Position numbers and translations under genes: made by a program. A DNA stretch of 64,000 bases, taken from G965227875 sp965227875. GTDB taxonomy: Bacteria > Pseudomonadota > Alphaproteobacteria > Rhizobiales > JAJFHC01. Numbering within the stretch: position 1 is the stretch's first letter; the number at the start of each line of letters is the position of its first letter. The stretch covers positions 3,286,001 to 3,350,000 of the forward strand of contig OZ245783.1 in the NCBI GenBank assembly GCA_965227875.1. Reading direction: 5' to 3'. Below are positions 34,951-43,409 of this stretch, piece after piece. Under the pieces are notes generated by a model. The model saw only the letters and a program-made list of their open reading frames with translations. It ran no database searches and had not been told where the DNA came from.

Positions 34951-36225
34951 ATGAAAGCTCTCGAAGGCGTCAAAATCCTGGACTTCACGCATGTCCAGTC
35001 CGGCCCCACCTGCACGCAGCTTCTTGCGTGGTTCGGAGCCGATGTGATCAAGGTGGAACGTCCCGGCGTGGGCGACGCGACCCGCAAGCAGCTGGTCGAC
35101 GTGGAAGGAGCGGATTCGCTCTACTTCACCATGCTCAACCACAACAAGCGCTCGCTCACCCTCAACACCAAGAACGAGACGGGCAAGGAAGTGCTCGAGC
35201 GGCTGGTGAAGGAATGCGACGTCCTGGTCGAGAACTTCGCCCCCGGCGCGCTTGACCGCATGGGCTTCGGCTGGGAGCGGATCCAGGAACTGAACCCGCG
35301 CATGATCATGGCGTCGGTCAAGGGCTTCGGCCCCGGACCCTACGAGGACTGCAAGGTCTACGAAAACGTTGCCCAGTGCGCCGGCGGCGCGGCATCGACC
35401 ACGGGCTTCCTCGACGGGATCCCGCTGGTGACGGGCGCCCAGATCGGCGACAGCGGCACCGGGCTCCATCTCGCGCTCGGCATCGTCACCGCGCTTTTCC
35501 AGCGCGAAAAGACGGGCCGCGGCCAGAAGGTGCTCGCCGCCATGCAGGACGGCGTGCTCAACCTGTGCCGCGTTAAGCTGCGCGACCAGCAGCGCCTGGC
35601 GGCCGGTCCGCTCAAGGAATACTCGCAGTTCGGCGAAGGCATCCCCTTCGGCGAGGCGACGCCGCGTGCGGGCAACGACTCCGGCGGTGGTCAGCCGGGC
35701 CGCATTCTCAAGTGCAAGGGCTGGGAAAACGATCCCAACGCCTACACCTACTTCATAACCCAGGCCGCGGTCTGGCAGAAGATCTGCGACGTGATCGGTG
35801 CGCCGGAGTGGAAGGAAGATCCCGACTACGCGACGCCGCCGGCCCGTCTGCCGCGGCTCAACGAGATCTTCGAACGCATCGAGCAGTGGACAATGACCAA
35901 GACCAAGTTCGAGGTGATGGACATCTGCAACCCGCTGGACATCCCGGTCGGCCCGATCCTTTCGATGAAGGAACTGGCCGAGGAGCCTTCGCTTCGCGAG
36001 ACAGGCACCATCGTCGAGGTGGATCATCCCGAACGCGGCAAGTATCTCAGCGTCGGCTGCCCCATCAAGCTGTCCGACTCCGAGGTCACCGTCGAACGGT
36101 CGCCGCTCCTGGGCGAACACACCGAGGAGATCCTCACGAGCGTGCTCGGCTACGAGGGCGAGGATCTCGATCGTGTGCGCGCATCCGGCGCGGTCGGCGA
36201 TCTCAAGGCGGAAGCGGCCGAGTAA
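34951..36225 (+). CDS. frc: Formyl-CoA:oxalate CoA-transferase
   Basis: Frc moves CoA from formyl-CoA to oxalate, making formate and oxalyl-CoA for Oxc. The 424-residue class III CoA-transferase has LDFTHVQSGPTCTQLLAWFG, VENFAPGALDRMGFGWERIQ (quoted in part) and the catalytic Asp167 in AQIGDSGTGLHL. The mobile glycine loop NDSGGGQPG is the hallmark that separates Frc from other CaiB/BaiF relatives, and MQDGVLNLCRVKLRDQQR follows the family. GGAGAG precedes the ATG. It shares the operon with oxc. Confidence 0.95.
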   Translation: MKALEGVKILDFTHVQSGPTCTQLLAWFGADVIKVERPGVGDATRKQLVDVEGADSLYFTMLNHNKRSLTLNTKNETGKEVLERLVKECDVLVENFAPGALDRMGFGWERIQELNPRMIMASVKGFGPGPYEDCKVYENVAQCAGGAASTTGFLDGIPLVTGAQIGDSGTGLHLALGIVTALFQREKTGRGQKVLAAMQDGVLNLCRVKLRDQQRLAAGPLKEYSQFGEGIPFGEATPRAGNDSGGGQPGRILKCKGWENDPNAYTYFITQAAVWQKICDVIGAPEWKEDPDYATPPARLPRLNEIFERIEQWTMTKTKFEVMDICNPLDIPVGPILSMKELAEEPSLRETGTIVEVDHPERGKYLSVGCPIKLSDSEVTVERSPLLGEHTEEILTSVLGYEGEDLDRVRASGAVGDLKAEAAE

Positions 36226-36272
36226 GCTCAGGAAACCGGCCGAACGAGGCCTGAAAGACAGGAAACAGAACC

Positions 36273-37193
36273 ATGCGACTGATCGTGATGGGTCAGCAGG
36301 CCTTCGGCCAGGCGGCCCTTGAAAAGATCCTCGAAGCCGGCAAGGACGAAGTCATTGCGGTTTACTGCGCCCCCGACAAGGAAGGACGCCCGGTCGACCC
36401 GCTCAAGCAGGCGGCGCTTGATCACAACCTGCCCGTCTTCCAGCCGCCGAACTACAAGGACGATGCGGTTCTGGACGAACTGCGTGGACACAATGCCGAT
36501 CTGATGATCATGGCCTATGTGACGCTCTTCGTGCCGGAAACCGCGCGCGACATCCCGGCCATGGGATCGATCTGCTTCCATCCGTCCCTGCTGCCGCTTC
36601 ACCGCGGACCGAGCTCGATCAACTGGCCGATCATCTGGGGATCGACCAAGACGGGCCTGAGTTGGTTCTACCCGACCGACGGCCTCGACGAGGGCGAGAT
36701 CCTGCTCCAGAAGGAAGTCGATATCGGACCCGACGATACGCTCGGCGACGTCTATTTCAAGAAGATCTTCCCGCTCGGTGTCGATTCGACGCTGGAGGTG
36801 ATCGAGCTTTTCCGCGCCGGCAACCCGCCCCGCACGGAGCAGGACGAATCGAAAGCCACGTACGAGAGCTGGTGCCGCAAGGCGGACGCCGAGATCGACT
36901 GGTCGAAGTCCGTCGACGACGTCTACAACCTCATCCGCGGCACCAACCCGCAACCGGGCGCGTGGACGACGGTCGGCGGCGAGGAACTCAAGGTCTTCGA
37001 CAGCCGCAAGACCGACGGCGAGGCCGGTGCGCCGGGCGAGGTCATGGCCGTGACCGACGAGGGCTTCGAGGTCTCGGCGAAGGACGGCCGGGTTCTCGTC
37101 AAGCGCGTTCAGCCGGCGGGTGAAAAGAAGCTCCACTGGCCGGACTATCGCGGCAGCGGCAAGGTCGACGTCGGAACCGTGCTCGGAGGCTGA
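36273..37193 (+). CDS. 10-formyltetrahydrofolate hydrolase/formyltransferase-like protein
   Basis: This is a 306-residue protein with the formyltransferase fold. It resembles the N-terminal hydrolase domain of 10-formyl-THF dehydrogenase (ALDH1L1) more than Fmt or PurN: MGQQAFGQ start, CAPDKEGRPVDPLK, FHPSLLPLHRGPSSINW, DGLDEGEILLQKEV and INWxxxVDDVYNLIRG-like IDWSKSVDDVYNLIRG. His103 and Asp139 are 36 residues apart, as in ALDH1L1 (His106/Asp142). No dehydrogenase domain is attached. Between frc and the formate-THF ligase gene it may hydrolyse formyl-THF, or transfer formyl between CoA and THF (speculative). Confidence 0.85.
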   Translation: MRLIVMGQQAFGQAALEKILEAGKDEVIAVYCAPDKEGRPVDPLKQAALDHNLPVFQPPNYKDDAVLDELRGHNADLMIMAYVTLFVPETARDIPAMGSICFHPSLLPLHRGPSSINWPIIWGSTKTGLSWFYPTDGLDEGEILLQKEVDIGPDDTLGDVYFKKIFPLGVDSTLEVIELFRAGNPPRTEQDESKATYESWCRKADAEIDWSKSVDDVYNLIRGTNPQPGAWTTVGGEELKVFDSRKTDGEAGAPGEVMAVTDEGFEVSAKDGRVLVKRVQPAGEKKLHWPDYRGSGKVDVGTVLGG

Positions 37194-37331
37194 GCTCGCG
37201 GTCCATTTGGACCATCCTTCGTCGTTTTACGGCAAGTCGAAGCCGGGCGCACATGGGATAAACCGGCGGACTCGAACCGTTGGGAGGCAGGCGGGAGCGT
37301 CGCAGACGTTCCCGGACAAAGGAGAGGAAAC

Positions 37332-39002
37332 ATGCCCAAGAGCGATATCGAAATTGCCCGAGAAGCCAGTATGCAGCCCATCGCGGATGTCGGTGCCAAG
37401 CTCGACATTCCCGCAGATGCGCTGCTGCAGTACGGCCCGTCCAAGGCCAAGGTTTCCATGGACTACGTGGAATCGCTGTCGGACCGGCCCGACGGCAAGC
37501 TGATCCTCGTGACGGCCATCACGCCGACCCCGGCCGGCGAAGGCAAGACGACCACCACGGTCGGTCTCGGCGACGGACTCAACCGCATCGGCAAGAAGGC
37601 GATGATCTGCCTTCGCGAACCGTCGCTCGGCCCGTGCTTCGGCATGAAGGGCGGCGCCGCCGGTGGCGGTTATGCCCAGGTCGTACCCATGGAGGACATC
37701 AACCTCCACTTCACGGGTGACTTCCACGCCATCGGGATCGCCCACAACCTGCTGTCCGCCCTGGTGGACAACCATATCTACTGGGGCCTCGACCCGGCGA
37801 TCGATTCCCGCCGCGTCACCTGGAAGCGCGTCGTCGACATGAACGACCGCGCCCTGCGCCAGATCACCAATTCGCTGGGCGGCGTGGCCAACGGTTTCCC
37901 GCGCACCGACGGCTTCGACATCGTCGTGGCCTCGGAGATCATGGCGATCTTCTGCCTGTCGAAGAACCTTGCCGACCTCACCGAGCGTCTCGGCCGCATC
38001 GTCGTCGGCCAGAACCGCCAGCGCGAACCCATCTACGCCAAGGACGTGAAGGGTCCCGGCCCGATGTCGGTCCTGCTGAAGGAAGCGGTGGCGCCCAACC
38101 TCGTGCAGACGCTCGAGAACAACCCGGCCTTCGTCCATGGCGGCCCGTTCGCCAACATCGCCCACGGCTGCAACACGGCGATCGCCACCAAGACGGCGCT
38201 CAAGCTTGCCGACTATGTCGTCACCGAAGCCGGCTTCGGCGCCGACCTGGGGGCAGAGAAGTTCTTCGACATCAAGTGCCGCCTGACCGGCCTCAAGCCC
38301 GATGCTTCCGTGATCGTCGCCACCGTGCGGGCGCTGAAGATGCACGGCGGCGTCAAGAAGGACGATCTCGGCACCGAGAACGTGGACGCGGTCAAGAAGG
38401 GCTGCGAGAACATGATCCGTCACATCCGCAACGTGAAGTCGTTCGGCGTGCCGGTGACGGTCGCGGTCAACCAGTTCATCACGGACACGGACGCGGAAGT
38501 TGAAGCCATCAAGGCCGCCGCGGAAGCCGAAGGCGTCAAGGCCTTCACCGCCAGCCACTGGGCCAACGGCGGCGCCGGCACGGAAGACCTTGCCCATCAC
38601 GTGGCCGAAATGGCGGATAGCGGCGAGGCGGACTTCCAGCCGCTCTACCCCGACGACATGTCCCTGCGCGACAAGGTCAAGACCATCGTCCAGAAGATCT
38701 ACGGCGGCGACGACATCTCGTGCGACGGTGCCATCGAAAAGCAGTTCGAGGAATTGCAGAAGGACTACGGTCACTTCCCGGTCTGCATGGCGAAGACCCA
38801 GTACTCCTTCTCCACCGACCCGGACAAGAAGGGCGCGCCGGACGGCTTCACCGTGCCGATCCGCGAACTTCGCCTTTCGAACGGCGCCGGTTTCATCGTC
38901 GCGGTCACGGGCGCCATCATGACCATGCCCGGCCTGCCGCGCGTACCGTCGGCGAACAACATCTATCTGGGCGACAACGGCCAGATCGAAGGCCTGTTCT
39001 GA
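37332..39002 (+). CDS. fhs: Formate-tetrahydrofolate ligase
   Basis: Fhs joins formate to tetrahydrofolate with ATP, giving 10-formyl-THF. The 556-residue protein has the P-loop TPAGEGKTTTTVGLGDGLNR, the EPSLGPCFGMKGGAAGGGYAQ signature (quoted in part), LHFTGDFHAIGIAHNLLSAL and the C-terminal FIVAVTGAIMTMPGLP. It takes the formate released by Frc into one-carbon metabolism and is the last gene of the oxalate operon. A GGTCCATTTGGACC palindrome lies in the 138-base gap before it (37200-37213), and a strong terminator follows. Confidence 0.97.
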   Translation: MPKSDIEIAREASMQPIADVGAKLDIPADALLQYGPSKAKVSMDYVESLSDRPDGKLILVTAITPTPAGEGKTTTTVGLGDGLNRIGKKAMICLREPSLGPCFGMKGGAAGGGYAQVVPMEDINLHFTGDFHAIGIAHNLLSALVDNHIYWGLDPAIDSRRVTWKRVVDMNDRALRQITNSLGGVANGFPRTDGFDIVVASEIMAIFCLSKNLADLTERLGRIVVGQNRQREPIYAKDVKGPGPMSVLLKEAVAPNLVQTLENNPAFVHGGPFANIAHGCNTAIATKTALKLADYVVTEAGFGADLGAEKFFDIKCRLTGLKPDASVIVATVRALKMHGGVKKDDLGTENVDAVKKGCENMIRHIRNVKSFGVPVTVAVNQFITDTDAEVEAIKAAAEAEGVKAFTASHWANGGAGTEDLAHHVAEMADSGEADFQPLYPDDMSLRDKVKTIVQKIYGGDDISCDGAIEKQFEELQKDYGHFPVCMAKTQYSFSTDPDKKGAPDGFTVPIRELRLSNGAGFIVAVTGAIMTMPGLPRVPSANNIYLGDNGQIEGLF

Positions 39003-39032
39003 ACATCCGCTGTCGAAAGACGGCAACCCCCG

Positions 39033-39065
39033 AAGCCCCGGCCCAGCGCCGGGGCTTTTCTTTTT
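39033..39065 (+). terminator. Rho-independent terminator of the oxalate operon
   Basis: AAGCCCCGG (39033-39041) pairs with CCGGGGCTT (39049-39057) over a 7-base loop and is followed by TTCTTTTT. It lies 30 bases after the fhs stop codon and is the clearest terminator in the window. Confidence 0.92.
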
Positions 39066-39150
39066 GGAAGGGTTGAGTCGTGGACCGGTCCCGTTATGTC
39101 GCCCGGGCGGACTCGGCTGCACGCCATGATTGAACGCCTTCGCAGTAGTG

Positions 39151-39198
39151 CCACACATAACGCGAAGCTGTTGCTTATCCGCAACGGATAATGTGTGG
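39151..39198. other. Nested inverted repeat between fhs and the barrel-protein gene
   Basis: The outer arms CCACACAT (39151-39158) and ATGTGTGG (39191-39198) pair exactly. Inside them, TTATCCG and CGGATAA (39175-39191) form a second perfect stem with a CAA loop. There is no T-run. It lies in the 435-base gene-free stretch 39003-39437, which otherwise shows only the terminator and a presumed promoter. It may be a regulator site or an RNA hairpin. Confidence 0.45.
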
Positions 39199-39437
39199 AC
39201 ACGGCCATGGCAGCCTGATGCACCTTGCCTCTATGTCGAAATCGTGCCCTTCTATCAAAGGGCTATGAGAAACAGGACTGGAGTCGCTTGGTCGGCAACC
39301 GGTCTGATTGCGGGCAGGGGTCTACATTGACAGTTTCACGGTTAACGACGTTTTGCGCCGCAGGGGTTTCTTTGGTCTTTCGACCCGGGAAGGCAACGAA
39401 GCTTCGAGAGGAGTTCCGCCTGAATGCAGGTGAACCG

Positions 39438-41036
39438 ATGCTCGTACGCTTCCGGAAGACCATGCTTGCCCTGGCGCCGGTGTTTCTGGCCCTGCTCCTT
39501 GGTTTTGCCGCGACAGGTGCCGCCAGGGCGGACTTGATCGTGCGCCCCGTGGGGACGGCTGGGGCCGGTACGAGCACATGGCACATATCGGGGTCGGCGA
39601 CTGCTGCGGACACCATCACGTCCGTGTTCATATTCAATCAGGTCAGCGTACCGGATTTCCTGGATGTGTCGGTGCCTGAGACATTTTCGACATCGGCGAC
39701 CGGCGGCTGCAGTATCAATGGTGGTGCAACCACGGCTTTCGCTCAAACCGGTCTCAGGATCGAGGGGTTGGCAGGCACAGACAATTTGCGGATCGCACTC
39801 GAGGCCGGGCTCGCTCGGACCGTTGGCGATACGATTACATGTGCAGGCACGATCACTGTCCCGGTGGACGTCAATAACATCACCAACGTGGCGAATGTGG
39901 CCATACCACTGACCGCTGACGGGTTCGCTGGCATTATCAACCCGGCAAACACACCGGCGCCGTCTGCTGGCGCGACTGGCTCGGAGAGACTGGCGGACCA
40001 GCAAGAAGTCCTCTCCGCCATGGTGGTGAACTTCCAGTCAAACAATCTGGGCGACATGGTGTTTGACCATTTGGGCAATGCTTTCGGTCAGGATGCCGGA
40101 CCGCAAGTCGCGGCAAACGGGTTCTCTGCGTCGACACAGGGCGTGGCCGCTTGGCTTGGAGAGACGCGGCAACGGAAAATTGAATCCCAACTCGCCGACC
40201 TTTCAGACGCGCCTGAGGCGCGGTACTTGCTTGCAACCCCTGCAGCGGCATCGCCGAAGCGCCAGCCTGCTTGGAATGCCTGGATAAAAGGCAAGTGGAC
40301 GTCATACGACGGTGATGGTTCATCTTTCGATGGTCACATGATCGATGTGCTCGCCGGCGTCGACTACCGCGTCTACGAGATGGCGGTCGTTGGTGTCCTC
40401 GGCGGGTACGGAAACACGGATTTCGATACGGAGATTTCCGGAACGTCGGGTTCTTTCAAGGCTGACGGCTATTCGGTCGGACCATACATGGCGATCAGGC
40501 TGTCGGATAACACACAGTTTGACGCCCTTGCGGCTTATACATACTCCGATTACGAGAACCGTTCTGGTGCCACTGGCGGCGAATTCATCGCGCACCGGGT
40601 CACCGTAGCGGCACAGCTCAAGGGTATGTGGACGATGGAGAATTTCTTCATCGAGCCGGGCATCCGCATCGTTTATGCAGAAGAGTATCAGGATGCCTGG
40701 ACGGACAGTTCGAGCGTGCGTCACGCAAGCCAGACCGTGACGGCGGGCCGGCTTTCGATTGGACCGAAATTTGGATTGGTCTTCTCTTCCGAGGACGGCG
40801 GGTCCGTTCGTCCTTGGGTGTCATTGAAAGGAGAGTATGACTTCTCCAACAAGGGTGACGTTCCGACGAGCGGGTTGCCGGATTTCGATGACATCCTGTC
40901 CAGCCGTGTGAGTGTCGGTCTGGACGCGAGCACCGCCGAAGGGCTCAGTATCTCTCTGCAGGGCGAGATCTCCGGATTGGGTTCCGATGCTTACACAGGT
41001 TACGGCGGTTCGGCGCAAATCGGCCTGCCGTTCTGA
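39438..41036 (+). CDS. Exported protein with C-terminal autotransporter-type beta-barrel
   Basis: This is a 532-residue outer-membrane protein. A signal peptide (FRKTMLALAPVFLALLLG, cut after ARA) leads to a ~180-residue passenger with two cysteines (GGCSINGG and TITCAGTITV). A linker follows (NFQSNNLGDMVFDHLGN), then a ~260-residue barrel of alternating strands (WNAWIKGKWTSYDGDGSSFD, DVLAGVDYRVYEM, AYTYSDYENR) ending in Phe. It is closely related in layout and barrel sequence to the protein at 53694-55286. The ATG at 39438 gives a clean signal peptide. Its function, and whether the passenger is released, are unknown. Confidence 0.8.
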   Translation: MLVRFRKTMLALAPVFLALLLGFAATGAARADLIVRPVGTAGAGTSTWHISGSATAADTITSVFIFNQVSVPDFLDVSVPETFSTSATGGCSINGGATTAFAQTGLRIEGLAGTDNLRIALEAGLARTVGDTITCAGTITVPVDVNNITNVANVAIPLTADGFAGIINPANTPAPSAGATGSERLADQQEVLSAMVVNFQSNNLGDMVFDHLGNAFGQDAGPQVAANGFSASTQGVAAWLGETRQRKIESQLADLSDAPEARYLLATPAAASPKRQPAWNAWIKGKWTSYDGDGSSFDGHMIDVLAGVDYRVYEMAVVGVLGGYGNTDFDTEISGTSGSFKADGYSVGPYMAIRLSDNTQFDALAAYTYSDYENRSGATGGEFIAHRVTVAAQLKGMWTMENFFIEPGIRIVYAEEYQDAWTDSSSVRHASQTVTAGRLSIGPKFGLVFSSEDGGSVRPWVSLKGEYDFSNKGDVPTSGLPDFDDILSSRVSVGLDASTAEGLSISLQGEISGLGSDAYTGYGGSAQIGLPF

Positions 41037-41273
41037 CCAACTGTGGCCACGATCTTTGTTGCCGCCCGCAGGTGCCGCGGAACGCCTTGAAACGATAAAC
41101 GATCTTGCTGTTGGCGTGCGCCCGGCAGAACGGTCGTGCTGCAGTGCATCCTTGAATCGTCGAAACCGTGTCCCCACGTCAGGATGCAGGCCACGCGGCC
41201 GGTCCGGGAACAAGTTCGTCACGAATGCGTTGTATCCGGACCGCATGCCGATCCGCACGAAAGGGTGATGGCG

Positions 41274-41864
41274 ATGGCAGACAGGACCCGATTTCAGAAA
41301 AAGCTTTCCCGTATGCAGGCCGGTGGCGTTTCGGTCGCCGGGGCGTGGATGGCTGCGCTCGTGCTCGGCGCCGTCATGGCGGCCGCGATCGCGACCGGCG
41401 CCCGCGCCGCATCGGTCCACGTCAATGCAAGCCCGCTCGACCAAAGTCTCGTTGCCGCCTACCGGATTCCGCCCGGCCGGTACTGGTACGACCGCCTGTC
41501 CGGCCTCTGGGGCCGCGAGGGCGGGCCGGCGGCGGGCAAGATCGCCCATGGCCTCCATATCGGCGGTCCCTTGCGCGCGGATGCATCGCGCGGCACGACC
41601 GGCGTCTTTGTCAACGGGCGTGAACTGACGCGCCTCGAAACCAACTACCTTTCCCGCCGGTTAGGCAACGTCCCGCGTGGGCGTTACTGGCTCGATGCGA
41701 ACCTCCATGGCGGTGTCCAGGGTGGGCCGACCTCGTTCTACCTCGGCGCCGCAGCCGGGGGCGGGAGCAACCATTCCGGCCCCTTCGGCAGCATCATGAG
41801 CGATGGCGCCTGCACATTCGTTCATCTGCCCGGCGGCTCGAGTGTCGGCGCGGGCGCTTGCTAG
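41274..41864 (+). CDS. Secreted protein of unknown function
   Basis: This is a 196-residue protein with a signal or anchor helix (VAGAWMAALVLGAVMAAAIA, then ARAAS). I do not recognise a named domain. The mature part has an internal pattern: IPPGRYWYDRLSGLWGREGG, then IGGPLRADASRGTTGVFVNGREL and VPRGRYWLDANLHGG, which look like two copies of a GRYW-x2 unit. Two Cys are near the end (DGACTF and GAGAC), a possible disulfide. AAGGG lies 8 bases before ATG 41274, and ATG 41268 is close by. The stop codon lies inside the left end of the MITE-like element, so the natural C-terminus may have been altered. Confidence 0.65.
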   Translation: MADRTRFQKKLSRMQAGGVSVAGAWMAALVLGAVMAAAIATGARAASVHVNASPLDQSLVAAYRIPPGRYWYDRLSGLWGREGGPAAGKIAHGLHIGGPLRADASRGTTGVFVNGRELTRLETNYLSRRLGNVPRGRYWLDANLHGGVQGGPTSFYLGAAAGGGSNHSGPFGSIMSDGACTFVHLPGGSSVGAGAC

Positions 41865-42129
41865 AGCGTATCTCGCTTACATGGAAGCGCTTTGACCGCG
41901 TTTTTGCGTTCGCCGGCAAGGCGTGCGACCCGCCGTGGTCTGGTTGACCACAAGGGGCGCACAACGCAGTCCGATGGGCGCAAAAACACGGCCTTCGGTG
42001 GGCCAAATCCGCCCGTCGGCCACGTTGCGGCGCTTGCGAGATGTCCCGCATCGCGCTGCGCACCGCGCCTTGCCGAACGAACGGATTTGGAACCATCAAA
42101 CGATTCCATGTAAGCGAGATACGCTCTAG
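41861..42129. mobile_element. MITE-like element with perfect 26-bp terminal inverted repeats
   Basis: The left end (41861-41886, starting CTAGAGCGTATCTCGC) is the exact reverse complement of the right end (42104-42129). Similarity continues imperfectly for about nine more bases inside. The 217-base interior has no convincing gene. Both outer ends read CTAG, which fits TA duplication at a CTAG target as described for IS630/Tc1-type elements, so a non-autonomous relative is plausible. It covers nearly the whole gap between the secreted-protein gene and the oxidoreductase gene. Confidence 0.7.
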
Positions 42130-42163
42130 GCCTGTCGGGCCGTCTTGGCCTGTGCCACTGGAT

Positions 42164-43306
42164 TCAGGGCAGGGCGACCGCTTCGAATATCTCCGCCGCG
42201 TCCATGTGGGGAGAGGGCGGATAGATCCGTTCATTCATGATCTGGCGCTTGAGCGACTTGGCTTCGTCACCGGTCATCTCCACCTGCCTGTCCCAGCCCC
42301 TCGTGAACATCGCCCCGGCCGGCCCGAGATCGAGGCAGGTCACGTAGATGTCCTGCCTGTAGGGTACGGTCTCGCGGCCGAGCAGGTCGCGCATGGCGTT
42401 GTGTCCAGCGTAACGGCCCAGAACCATGGCATGCTGGCAGGACATGAGCGCAGGGTGGATACCGTCGGTCAGTGCTCTCGCGGTGTCGCCTGCCGCGAAG
42501 ACCTGCGGCGCACCGGGCAGCCGGAGATCTTCCTCCGTCACCAGCCGGCCCTGGCTGTCGATGTCACCAGGAAAGCAGCGGGTGAGAGGGCTGGCCTCTA
42601 GGCCGGTCGTCACGACGACGGCATCGGCAGAGAGCGTCTCGCCGGTATCGAAACGCACGCCGGCCGATGTCACTTCCGCGATCCTGACGCCGAGACGGGT
42701 TTCGATGGCGCAGGCCGCGAGCGCCGCCGCGATCACGGGACGGGGATTGTCACCGAGTTCCGCACCGGGTTCATCGGCGCTGTCCGCCAGGACTATGCGG
42801 GTTTTCGGACCGAGCCGGGCGCGCATCTCCGTCGCGACTTCAAGCCCGGTGAAACCGGCGCCGACCACCACGAGGCTGGCCGTGCCGGGCAGGGTGGCAA
42901 CCCGCCGGTCGAACGCGGCGGATTTCTCGAACGTGTCCACGGACAATCCATAGTCGTCTGCACCGGGAATGGCATCGGGACGCAGCCGGCTGCCCGTCGC
43001 CAGCACCAGCCTGCCATAAGCGACGGACCCGCCACCCGTCAGTAAGAGTTCGCGGCGATCCGGTGCGACCGACGCGATCTCGGAAACCTCGAGCCTGACG
43101 CCGATGGTGTTCATGAGCGGTTCGAGTGCGACGCGGCTTTCCTCTCGCGCGCCTTCGTAGAGACGCGGCCGCATCGTGAGCCAGGGATCACGGCTGTAGA
43201 GCGTGATCGACACGTCCTCGGCCGCGAGCTCTCTGCGTTGTGCCGCTGCGCTCATCGCCGCCCAGACGCCGGCGAACCCGCCGCCCGCGATAACCAGTTC
43301 GTTCAT
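42164..43306 (-). CDS. NDH-2-like FAD/NAD(P)-dependent oxidoreductase
   Basis: This is a 380-residue two-dinucleotide-binding-domain flavoprotein. It has the FAD loop LVIAGGGFAGVWAAM at the N-terminus, YGRLVLATGSR, the NAD(P)H loop VVVGAGFTGLEVATEM and the second FAD motif QVFAAGDTA. It resembles type II NADH dehydrogenases and AIF-like quinone reductases. A C-terminal membrane helix is not evident, so the acceptor is unclear. The ATG at 43306 has GAAAGAAG 6 bases upstream. It is divergent from a LysR gene 103 bases away, which probably controls it. Confidence 0.87.
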   Translation of the reverse strand: MNELVIAGGGFAGVWAAMSAAAQRRELAAEDVSITLYSRDPWLTMRPRLYEGAREESRVALEPLMNTIGVRLEVSEIASVAPDRRELLLTGGGSVAYGRLVLATGSRLRPDAIPGADDYGLSVDTFEKSAAFDRRVATLPGTASLVVVGAGFTGLEVATEMRARLGPKTRIVLADSADEPGAELGDNPRPVIAAALAACAIETRLGVRIAEVTSAGVRFDTGETLSADAVVVTTGLEASPLTRCFPGDIDSQGRLVTEEDLRLPGAPQVFAAGDTARALTDGIHPALMSCQHAMVLGRYAGHNAMRDLLGRETVPYRQDIYVTCLDLGPAGAMFTRGWDRQVEMTGDEAKSLKRQIMNERIYPPSPHMDAAEIFEAVALP

Positions 43307-43409
43307 CGGACTTCTTTCCCCGGTTGGTTGGAACGCGGCCCAATCTAATGCTTGCGGCAACGAAATAAAACTTGCTATTCGTCCGTAAGAACTTGCAGGA
43401 ATGCAAACA
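43307..43409. promoter_or_regulatory. Divergent promoter region, oxidoreductase/LysR
   Basis: This is a 103-base gap between divergent genes and is AT-richer than its surroundings. It contains TTGC-N6-GCAA (43393-43406), a dyad of the kind LysR-type proteins bind, just ahead of the LysR start. No test of this is possible from sequence alone. Confidence 0.4.

Noticed and set aside
43393..43406. Definite LysR operator
   Set aside because: TTGC-N6-GCAA is a plausible dyad, but it overlaps one of two possible start codons and lacks the T-N11-A form, so I list it only within the promoter region.
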